64,000 bases of DNA from NCBI GenBank assembly GCA_920105625.2, contig OV050032.1, positions 19,735,981 through 19,799,980 of the forward strand, written 5' to 3'. The notes below the pieces were generated by a model. The model was not told the DNA's origin. It made no database searches and worked only from the letters and a program-made list of their open reading frames with translations. A program made the position numbers and the translations under genes. This stretch comes from Clusia tigrina. Lineage: Eukaryota > Arthropoda > Insecta > Diptera > Clusiidae. Position 1 is the stretch's first letter; each line of letters starts with the position of its first letter. This document shows, in pieces, positions 50,201 through 62,200 of this stretch.

Positions 50201-52678
50201 AATAAAGATGTTGTTGAGCAACCAACGAGTATATTCGCGGACCAATTGATAAATATGCGAAGTGGAATTGCCGATGGCAAGCGCAAACTCGTAGCAAATG
50301 GGAAGAGTGATAAACTTGACCTGTGCGCTTCAAGGTAGCTTGCTCTCGGATGCACTTTGTGAATGAGTAGACCAAGGGTAGCTATAGCAGAAGCCAGTGC
50401 AGTGAGCACTCCAAATCGGCGTGACACACGACCTCACAATCACACAAGTAGGCGCAAGAGTTCATGCTACCGAAATTTCTGTTTGTTCACTTTTGACGCG
50501 CTGCTCTGCCTCCACAGCGCGTTGCCACAATGCTCGTGTGCCTATAGATAGAAATCTCATTACTTTTCTTTATTATATGTTATAATAATCATTCAAATAC
50601 CCAACGGCCTTTTCGCCGGGCAGAAACTTTCTTAAATGCAGCAATTGGACCCGCCGCGTGGGGTCAAACCGACTCACGCTCGCATGTCACGGTTCACTTT
50701 GCGACTACGCCAACAAAGGACGAGATGTGAGACAGAGATAAGTTCTTTACACACGCTCGCAGATATGTGTTTTGCAATGAGCGATTGGTGGGATATCTGA
50801 GTGCCTGAGGCGGAGAGACGGGGCAATGTCACCAGTGGATAAAATCAATGGCAACCAATTGGAGAAGTGTGCGACTGCTGCGACCCGCTGATGCTCGGAG
50901 TGTGGCAGTCGCTGCGCTCCACGCGCCACTCAGAAACCATGTGGCGCAGTTGTTTGCGCTACAATGCCATTTAATACAATTATGTTCTACTCTGATGCGC
51001 CAATTTCCGCTTACAATAATAACTCCAATAATTGCATATCCTTGCTGACAAGTGCCGTGGAAGCGCGATGCGAGGCGAACCAAGCGGTAAACTTTTACTT
51101 CGCAAATGCACGCAATAATTAAATTATGCTTTTTAATTTGATGTCCGTGATTTATCTGGAATTAATTTGTTTTCTTTCTGTGCACTTTTCCCCTTCTTGC
51201 CGAAGCTTTTAACCATTTATTTTTACGCACAATTGCGAATTGCCGATTAAATGCATTGTTCCGATACTATGGGCCTCGCCGCGTATCGAGCAAGGGTAAA
51301 ATGTACGTCCAGATGCTTGTGGTGAGGCAGCCGACCACCTGGCAAGTGAATACTTTAATGGTGGCTCCTATAGAGATGTATGGGAATCCTAAAGGAACAT
51401 CAGAATAGGATCATGCCCTTAGACTCCAGAACTTAACTTTCCCTTCTGGAAATTTTAACAGGAAGAAAATAGCACTTGGGATAGATCTGCCATATAAATT
51501 CAGAACTTTATACAAAGAAGGAAGCTTTGATTATCCAGCCCACCATGGTTGCAGGCCTTGGTCCCTTGGTTACGATTACTCGTATTAGTGGAAACTTTCT
51601 CAGTTTACAAATTTGCCAGCTTATTGCTCCCTTAATTAGCTTCAAAGAGGATCCACTTTACAGACACAACAGAGTTATACGAGTAGACAGCAAACCAGAC
51701 GCATTATTCTGCGAATTAAACACTGGTCCAGTACTCTAATGAGTAACTACACCCAGCCAAAGTTATATTCTTGGTTGTTACACAAACTTTGCACGAACCA
51801 ATTAAAGTTGAAAATTGTTATGTCTGAATACGCTGTAGTGGAATCTTACGGCGCACGGTAGTTGCCAGTAGATAAATGTCCGGCGTTGTGCTTATCGTGG
51901 TGGAATGGCTGGAGTGTTGCTTACTGCTTCTGCTTCCCTTGCAGCTGCTGTGGATGTGCACATCGTCTTGGCACCGAACTGGATTCATGACATTTTAATT
52001 TGCTGCATTATGCTTCGAAACTATTCTCGCTCCTTGGTGATTAGTTGACGAACACCTTTTCTGCGTTCGCCAGCATCGTCAGCGGAGTATCTAAAAATAA
52101 TGCCAGAAATTGAGAGCCATTTGAGTTAATTGGCTATTGGACTATTTCACAATGCTTTGTGGCCTTCGCCTTTAGATTTCCTAAAATGTTGGATGAAATC
52201 TTTTAATTTATTTGCTGCCAGCAGTGAGCAGCCACAATGAAGAGACTGGCAATAGGTACACGGATTAGGGTGTAGGTAACTTCTTAGTACACGAATTTGG
52301 TTCTAAGTGGAGGTGGGAACTCGAGAAATATGACGGAAACTTCCGCGTATTTTCTGGCATCTCTTCACAGCTTAAATAAGCGAAGGCAGCAACAGCCCTT
52401 CTCCACTGCCCACTGGCAAAAGAGCGGCCGAGTCCGCCGCACAGTGTGCGCGTCAAGTACATAAGAAGCCAAAATGCTCCTCCCTGTAGTATGAGCCGCG
52501 GTACTGTGTGAGGTTGGAGGCTTAACCTGTTGTGCGCAACCAATTTGATGAAACAAACGATGCTGGAATCACTAAACGAACCTCAAGATTTCTCCCTTTC
52601 TTCAGTTATGCTGTTTTTTTTTTTTTTGCTTTCATGAATGTGTTTATTGTTAATTGCATGAATTATTTCTCTTTTCAG
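47278..52678. other. Intergenic DNA or Lkr 5' intron
   Basis: No conserved exon is seen. Open frames are short. A T-rich run (52613-52627) and polypyrimidine tract lead into the Lkr exon acceptor. Confidence 0.45.
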
Positions 52679-52908
52679 TTGTTGAGCAGCTTCACGGAAG
52701 GACACAGCTGAGAATAATCGCAGGAGGAGCAAGCAGTTCGTGGTCTAAATCTGTGGCAGTTGATTGTTATAGCGAACTACTTGAGAGTTTTCGTGGGATT
52801 AAAAAAGAGAGTCTACCGGAAGTGTTTCAAAGCGAAGAACCAATACCATGGACGAATATCCCATGATAAGAACACCACCGGATGAGGCTGTTGAGGAGGA
52901 GGAGTTCG
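52679..52908 (+). CDS. Lkr: Lkr first coding exon (5' UTR 52679-52847, CDS 52848-52908)
   Basis: A polypyrimidine tract and CTTTTCAG precede the exon. The ATG at 52848 lies in CATACC-ATGG-like context (ATACCATGG) and starts MDEYPMIRTPPDEAVEEEEF, then donor GTGAGT in phase 1. The next exon supplies the remaining two bases of the Glu codon. Confidence 0.78.
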
Positions 52909-55900
52909 GTGAGTAAAGTAGAGATATGAGTAGTTGCAGCAGGATGCAACTACACTGACTTGGTCTAAGTTAGCTAAACTAAGATCTCATTTCATCACCT
53001 TGCCCACTGTGGAATGATTTTCTAATCCAAACCATGCGAGAAAGCTCATACAATATCAACATAATATAGAAATCATGTCGGTTCCCAGCCATGTTGGCAT
53101 CCGCGGAAACGAGTTGGCTTATATTAGAGTAAGGTTTGCGTTGATCGAACCACTACACACCCTCCCTCTCCTGACAAAAATTGACATATATAGAAAAATT
53201 TCTTCCTATTTGCTCTGATTGAAACCCGAGATTGGATTTCATTACGACATCATTAATCCACCTTCAATACATGTGATATTACTCTGGCTTACCCTATAAC
53301 TAGTGGCTGCTACGAACTATAAAACGTTCATTCGTCTACGTCTAGGGCCTACACAGCTCTCTCATGAATGCGTACTGGTTGGTAGACCTGTTCCAATGTT
53401 CTTCATTTGCCATCATCATATATTGTCCGTAAGTCAACTGCTACAAAACTGTGCCAATCATGAAGCCGAGCGTAAAGCATCTTCAGGAACTCTTACTTAT
53501 AATATATAGCAATCCGAAAGCCTTGGTAGCAAGTGCTCCTCCTTTTTAATGTAAGATAATTATTATATGATTATTTTGCATTCAGTAAATAAATAAATAA
53601 TTAAATAAAACGAAAAACGTTCAATTGCACCAAATTAACGTGAACAAAGAGGGATTTGTGATGTACCGTCAGTACATTTTTGCATCAGCGACCATATCTA
53701 CAAGCTGACGGTCGAAGCTTGGTTCCAAGTTGCCAACCAGTCGCATGCTCAGCAAAATTCCACACGACATTCCACTTGGGAATGTTCCCAACCCCACCAA
53801 GTAAAAAAATTTGAGGGCATCCATCGATTTCTTTCTTAGAAATATTAAAATTAGCACTAAAGGGACAGCAACTCAGGCTTCCTCTCAAGTCTGCCTGCCT
53901 GACTGTTTACTTGACAGGCAAGGGGGTTCCTTAAATGGCAAACGCATTCGGTATAATGGTGCAAATCGAATAATAAAGGGAATTGCAAAAGCGAAAACCA
54001 CTAAAGGCACAGTGCGATCACATGATTTGAGCTACTATTTTGGAGAAAATCCGCGTAGCTTTTTGTTTTTACAGCATTCAAATCTTAATTCACAAAATCA
54101 CAATTTGATTCCATTGAAATTAGTCTGAATATGAATGCATACTCAATTCGTTCGCTCTCTTTTCACATATAGCTCTACACGACTCTAGATGCCAATAGGG
54201 TTTTTAGCGGGTCATTGTGAGAGCATCACACTGTGAGATTCATGCAGGTGCACAACTGAATCCATCACGACTATTCATATACCAAATCAACTGTGCTCCC
54301 AATGGTGAAGATCAGTTTGATGTATTGTTCTGGGGTGTGTGGGTGTGCCGAAGTTGCTTCAGCCGCACTTAAGGTGCCTTACCTCTGACTTATTATTCTA
54401 TTTTACTTCGAACGTTGTGCCACTGAACGAAACCGGACCAATTTAACGAATAAATCATTGTATTTGTCACCAGCTCCCCATAGGACTGGCAGTGGCCACA
54501 TTTGTGAGAGCTGCTCAATTCGTCGACCTTAAGACGCCCGCTCTAAGGATTAATCAGTCAGGTTTTCCCAATTTCCCATTTCCCATTTACATAAATAACT
54601 GTCCCTAGTCCACGTATGGCCTGTGAATTTTCACACATGTGTAGACTTGTGCTCCTATTTATTTAAATTGTTCTTATATTTAGTTTTAATTATAACAATT
54701 TTATTATATTTAGGTAGTTTGATTACTTATACGACTGCTTCTAACCGATCTGCTCGGCGTCTCAATTCAAACTATTACTCCTATTGATGTGACGCTAGTC
54801 TCTTCTTCGTTCTTGTTGTCGCTTTCTCATGACCTCAACTATCATCCGCTTCTAAGTATTCTTCCTATCTCTTCTCTACTTCTGTTACCAATCCCAAATA
54901 TATTATGAGCATTTTTATATTCTATTCAACAGAACGTCTCTATTCCGCCCCGGCCATGATCATCGCGATTTTCTCCATCTTCTACGGTTGCATTAGCATA
55001 GTGGCCGTCTTCGGGAACTCGCTGGTCATTTGGGTGGTGGCGACCACCAAGCAAATGCGGACCGTGACCAATCTCTACATTGCTAATTTGGCGTTCGCCG
55101 ACATTATTATTGGACTATTCTGCATACCATTTCAGGTGAGGACCCCCACTCCCACTTACCTACGAGCTGTTGGCGTGTATTCAGCTGTGAAAATCAATTT
55201 AAAATGAAACACCACAAAAACAAAAATTTTTTGGTTTTAAACGTGTGAAATCCTAATTGATTTGCTCGCACCTCCGTATTTCTGTGTGTGTTGGCACGTG
55301 GATGCGCTTGTGTGTGTGGGGGAAAATATGTAAAGTGCAGCCAGTAAGCGAAGCGCCATTTAGAAAATTAATGGGAAAGGCCGCCAGACTCGTGTGGTGG
55401 GCGCCAATGCGGCACTAAGCGGGCAGTGGCATAGTGCAGCCTCAAACAGAAACAGAAACATACGCACACACACACATATACATACATACACACACACACA
55501 CACCACGCACACGCACATGCCATGCAGTCACATAGACACCAAATTTGCCTACAAATAAATCGTGCGGTTTAAATTCGTTTAACTTTGTTTACGCTAAGCT
55601 GCAATTATAGCGTGCATTTACGTTATCGCTGCGGCTGGCATTGTGGCGGGTTATTTGCAATTTAATTAAAAATGCGTTGATCCGGGAGCCCGGTCCAGAG
55701 CTGTTCGTGGTGCATGCTTGTGTGCGGCCATAGTTAATTAACGGGTCAATTACAAACACACGGCAAGGGTATGCAGGCATATTTGATTGCTTCATTCACT
55801 AAAAAGTTCGGTACGTTGACTCGAGGCCGCTGCACGTATCCTGTCGAAGCATGTTACAACTAAAAAGCCACACGGTGTTACAACTACAAAGCCAACCGCA

Positions 55901-56207
55901 TTTCTTCACAAATAACTCATTGTTCACTTCGTCTTCTAACACAACTTTTCACACTCCGCCGTTATTTCTGTCATGCTGGCGCAACTTTTAGTTTCTCATA
56001 TATACATAATAAAGTAAATGCGTGTACCGCTGAGCAGCCGCAGCGGTGAACACCAAATTCGCTATAAATATGGCAGCAATTTAATTTCCGGTTTTAGTGC
56101 CGGAGCGGCCGCAATGGCATAAAAACTGCTGCTGCTGCTACCGACACAAAATTGAATTCCTTATGAAGTATGTGAGCTGAAAAACACACATACCTACATA
56201 GCCACGG

Positions 56208-56239
<32 letters not shown>

Positions 56240-59200
56240 ACAGGCGCATCATTTAAGTGCAGTCATACAGTTTAAGTGTAGTGAAGCTGCTGCATTAGTG
56301 TGATTTATGCCCCTAAGTGTGTGTGAGGGCATCATTTATTCACGTGTATTTACACATTCATACGCACTATCACGCACACACATATCCGCAGGCAGCTGCA
56401 CTAACACAGCCACAGACGTTTATCAATTGTGCGAATGTGGAAAATTTTGTTCCCAATTTCCTCTGCTCTGTTCAGTTTCAGGCCGCTTTGCTGCAACGTT
56501 GGAATTTACCATGGTTTATGTGCGGATTCTGCCCCTTCGTTCAGGCTTTGAGCGTGAACGCATCCGTGTTTACTCTGACTGCGATTGCCATCGATCGTCA
56601 TCGGGCCATTATCAATCCATTGAGGTGAGTTTTGGAAAGCGGAGTGTCTAGACTGGGCAAACGCACTTGGGATATAGGGGCGTATGAGTGATTTTTTATA
56701 CTAGGAGTCACTTGTATGTGCTTAAACCGAGCTAAGAATGAAAAAATGCCCACCCTTGAAGTGAAATTTGTGGTACATATCGGTGATGGAACTCACCCAC
56801 ATACGCACCTACATGTGTACACACACACATATACAAGCACAGCCACCTAAGAAGTCACTCTGCAAAATTAGCAAAAGCTCCCTTAGAAGTGAATAAAATG
56901 AGAACTACCGCCAAAGGCAACGATTCGGTCTCTTCGTCCTTGACGTGGACTGCGGCAAGGGATGGACGCGAGTTGGTGCAAAGCCCCCGCGGTTATTGTT
57001 TGGCACTGAAATTTACAGCTCAGTCGCTGTCGGCGCAGCATATTAAAAACGAAGCGTAAAATATGAACATTTTACATTAGGATACTCGGCCAAGGTGGTG
57101 GGTGAGTCAAAGACAATACGTGTAAAATGGGGAAGATGGGCTTTAATCTGCAAACGTCGTTGCCAGGTAGGAACGTTATATTACACCTGCGCTCATAAAG
57201 CAATTCCTGCAACTGGGGATTTGCTGATGATGTTAATAAATTCTAACATAACCAGCAATGCCAGTACATGCCAATTAGTGGGATATGGGGAGGGAGCTTC
57301 CGATATGTGTGACTCATATTACATTTCACACACGGCATCAGTCGCATAATGCGCGTTTAGCTTTAGATGGGGATTTGCATGTGCAAGTGCCGTTGGGGCG
57401 TGGGTGGCTGAAGAGGGATCCGAAATTTCATCGAAATTAGAAATGCTAAAAAAAGAATTTTCTCCTCAATACCAGGAAAGTAATTTTGCTGCGAGGAAAT
57501 TTTTCCTTTTCCGCTTTTATCCTTATTGAAACTTTGACCTTTTCCCGCATTTTACTATTTTCTCACGGTCTTTCACATATCACTGCACGGCCGGAGCGAA
57601 AGGTGTGCACGGTGGGAGCAAAGTCCTCGGGCCTGCTGCCTCGTATATATAATTAAGCACAAATTTAGCTGGAATTTCACTAGTTGCCAATTCCACTTCG
57701 AGTTGGTAGATTCCTCTTGCACTCAATTCCAGTTTGCCTAGAAACGAACAAGTTTACTAAGAAGGCTCACGGAGTTGCACACGTAAGTACGGGGGTGTTT
57801 AAATGTTGACCCGTTGAGGGGCGCGCTCTCAACCCTCAATTTGCTAAATCTGCATAAATGTGTTGAAGCAAAAACCAAAACAAAAATATGTAGGCACGCT
57901 TTTCGAGTGGCCGGGCTTCGTCAGAGTGCTTGCTGCCGCATGCCTTCTGCCACCTGCCGCCTCCGTTGGCCTAGCAATAATTGGAATAACATGCCATCAG
58001 GCACATCAAAGAATTTGGTAGCGAGTATTGCCCATATGCGCAGTAGGCTTCGCCCTTCTTGTTGCTGCCTCGCACGATGGGCAAAACAAAAGGAGCAGAA
58101 GAATCGAAAATACGCGTACGTAAATCGAATAAGAAAAATAAAATAAAAATAAAAACAAAAACAAAGAAAAAGAAATGCAAATGGGAGAAATAGAAACAGA
58201 AATGTCGCAAATATTTGAATCAAACGGAATTTGCTAACAAAAATTTATTAGGCCACATTCTTAGACACCCAAATTCACACACACGTAACTTTCTCACATA
58301 CGGACACGTTTACATGCACGACAAACCACGGACACAACGCAGTGCTGCAATATCCTTACTTAATCTTCTCTTGCAGGGCACGTCCGACCAAATTCATGTC
58401 GAAGTTCATCATTGTGTGCATTTGGCTATTGGCGCTGCTTTTCGCCATACCCTGCGGCATTGCGTTCCGCGTGGAGCTGGTGCACGAGCGCATCAAAGGT
58501 ACACCTCCTCTTGCATCTTCATCCTCACCATCACCATCTGTTCCATACACATTAACCCATCAAATGCACTCTCTCGTTCACACAGAGGATGGCGTTATTT
58601 ACAATATTACGCGGCCCTTCTGCATGAATCAGAACCTCTCGGAGAACCAGCTGCTCTACTACCGCTACGCGCTGGTGTTCGTGCAGTACTTGGTGCCATT
58701 TTGCGTCATTAGCTTCGTCTACATACAGATGGCGGTGAAGTTGTGGGGTACGCGCGCCCCCGGCAACGCACAAGACTCGCGCGACATGACGCTGCTCAAG
58801 AACAAGAAGAAGGTCCGAGCCTGCTTTCAATTCTGTTAATTTCGCACTCACGCTTCTGTTCATTGCTTCGGTTACTGCGGGTGTTGCGTGTTCTGCTACT
58901 GATGTTGTTGATGGAAATGATGATGCGCGGCCCCTTGTGTAGTCATTGTCACGAACAACACCAACATCACCGCCGCCAGAGCCAACCTGAACCCCGTCAG
59001 CAACTGCTTAAAGTGTAACCAAATTTAATTTGTTCGTGTGTTTTGCTTCTTTTCATGCTGCTGTCTATTTTGGCGGTCCCTTAATGGCGCGTGGCTTACG
59101 GCAGGTCATAAAAATGCTGATTATCGTCGTGATTGTGTTTGGGCTGTGCTGGCTGCCGCTGCAGATGTACAACATCCTGTATGTGACCATACCGGAGATT

Positions 59201-62200
59201 AACGAATACCACTTCATCAGCATTATTTGGTTCTGCTGCGACTGGCTGGCAATGAGCAATAGTTGCTACAATCCCTTCATCTACGGCATCTACAATGTGA
59301 GTATATTGATCGAGCGTGAATTCGTGGATGCGACCCTTTCCGACGCATTGCTTTATGTGGTCTGTGTGCTCCGTGTTTTATTTTATTTGTGTAGCAGTAT
59401 AAAATGGCCGGGAATGGGTCTGCACTGGTTGGGCCATTCCGGAGCTGACTGTAACAGGATTATTTAACTATTTGTGCGGCAGGCAATCTCGGCAACAGTT
59501 TTAATTCCAGTTTTCCGCACGTATCGCGTTATTAATATTGAGTGACTGCATTGAAGGACCTGCTGACTGCATGTCCGCATGTCGTCCTGGTGCGTGGTGA
59601 ACCCTGCCACCATGTTCGACGTGTGTCCAAGTGGGCTTAGTTGAGCTGAGTTGTACGCATGCCGCAAGTCACTGGGCGGGCGCAGCTCCATAAAGCAAAA
59701 CCAAATTGTCGGGAACCACTGCGGCTGCTCTGCTAGTGGCATTTGTCGGTTTCATTAGTACAAAGAGGCCACGCAACACCTTCGCTTAATATCAGGTGGC
59801 ATGAATGGTGAGCATTGAGCTTGAAGCGGCGAAGACGCAGGCAACAAGTGCCGTAAAAGACTCAACCCGGAGTACGTGTTGAATTCCAAATTTCGTGGCA
59901 TCCACATAGCAAAACACACGCACACGCGCGCTCGCAGAATTTACCTACATGCCGCGACATGTCCTGTCGGCCGGCCGCTCTAACAATATATGATTGTGTC
60001 GCTTGCGATTAATTGTAACCAGCATTGGGGACCATGTTGCCTGGTTGCGTGGGCTGCACTGGCAGTATTCCTATTAAAATTCCAGAGCTGTGCTCATGTT
60101 AACCAACGCGACATGTGGGCATGTGAGCAGAGAATTCATGCTGCTGGGTTACTCACTCGGGGAATGGCAGGGGTGTGTTGGTTGTCCTGCGATTTATGTT
60201 GTTTATAATCGTGTCTCTTTCAACTTGTTCAGCTGTGTCAATCCATGTCAAGGAAGGCGCGTGGCAGCGGTTATATGTGATGCAATAGCTCAGAAAGTTT
60301 CCTGTATTGAGGCTTTTCTGGCTAATTGTGTGGCGATTTAATCGTTTGGTGCCAGTTTCGTAGTACGTGATATGGCGTACAACCATGATATAGGGCAACT
60401 AAACAGCGGACAGCACGCACAAGGATGTAGTGTTAATGAAGAAATTCCTTTGCCCTTCAGTGGTGATGTGTGGTGTGCAACCAATTTGAGGCGGATGAGT
60501 TGAGAAATTGCAGCCGCACTGGTGACTTGAGAGGAATGAACTGCCCGCAAGTCTACAGCGAAGAAGAGGGGATTTGAATTTTTATTGCATTCAGGACTTT
60601 GAATGATGGGAAGCAGCCGCACTCTGAGCTAACCGAGAGACGTTTTAGTTACTATTTCTGATCCCTTGCTATGTGATTTCCTATATTTTAGCCAGTGTGG
60701 TGGCTGGGGACGCCCTACAGCTTTCGAGGTGTGATATATTGTGGCTTGGCCCGTGCCACGTGAAGAGATGAACACTACGAAAAGAAAGAAAGAGCGAAAC
60801 GCTGACATTCTCAGTAACGAGGCAATTGCCCGCAACATTGTACTGCGTGTTATGAGCTTAGCGCCACGTCGTGTAATCCGCCAGCGCCGGAAATGGTTGA
60901 CATTGAAAACGTCAATGGCAAATTATGTAAATGAACATGCTTCCATTGAAGTTTTATTTCCGTGAGAATGCGGTTAAAATCCGCTTGCGTGAAATTGCTA
61001 CTTTATCCTTTTTTGTTCGCTTCGTTGGAAACTACGGCCGGTGCTTTTTTTCGCACAGCGGAGTCGTTTCCAATCTGCGTGAACTTTCATTTGTGTGGGA
61101 ATGGTGCCAGTTTCTACGGTCACAGTTTCATTGCGTTGTAAAATTAGATGAAGGAGGGGTGGCGGGGGGCTCTTATTGACACCTCCGGGAACTTGAATTG
61201 CAATACGTACTTTTAAAATAATTTGTTTTTTCTTTGCAGGAAAAGTTCAAGAGGGAATTCAACAAACGTTTCTCTGCTTGCTTCTGCAAATTCCACACTC
61301 GTCCGGACGGGATCGATCGCACCGTGTCTATGCATACGCGTGCCAGCTCCGTACGCTCCACGTTCGCCAACTCCTCGATGCGCGTGCGCAGCGTCATCGT
61401 CAAGCCAAGCTTTGGTTGCAAACAGTCTAACAGCGTCCGTTACTATCGCAGTGGCCACGTGAAAATCGGCAAAAATTCCAACAGAGTCCTTTATAATATC
61501 ATCCCTAGGACCAACGGCAATGGACAAGGCCATACCTCTGGTACTAGGATCACTGCTTTTACAACAACGACTTTGGTGCATGCCAGCAACGACGATAACG
61601 GCGGCAACGGCGGCAACTGCGGCAACGGCAGCAACGGTGGAAACGACGGAAATAGTGGAAATGGCGCCAACGGCTCTAATGTCCATTTCGTGCCCAAAAG
61701 CGGACGAGCCAACTTCAATTCATCGCATACAAACGTGGTGGAAGTCGAGGACGACAAGATCCAAGATCCGACAAGAATAGCCGCGCAACCTACTGCATCC
61801 TCCTTGAATGATGGCAGCAATCTGGGGATCGCGTTGTTAGGTCTTGATGTGATCCAGCACACCAGCTGCGTTTGCGAACAGGAACTGGGTAACCACGTCG
61901 AATGCGATGGCATTTGTATACTGAGTGAGGTGCCACGAGTACAAACTCCACCGTCAATTACCATTTCTACACATACGTCCCGAATTCCATCGACTTCACC
62001 AATCTCAGCCACTCCACCAATCCTAGCCACTCCACCAATCCCAGCCACTCAACCAACCCCAACAACTCCACCAACCCCAGCAACTGCACCAACCCCAGCA
62101 ACTACACCAACACCACCCACTACACCTATGCGGCCACTTCACCAACCACCAGCCACTCTACATATTCCGGCCACTCCACCAATCCCAGCCACTCCACCAA

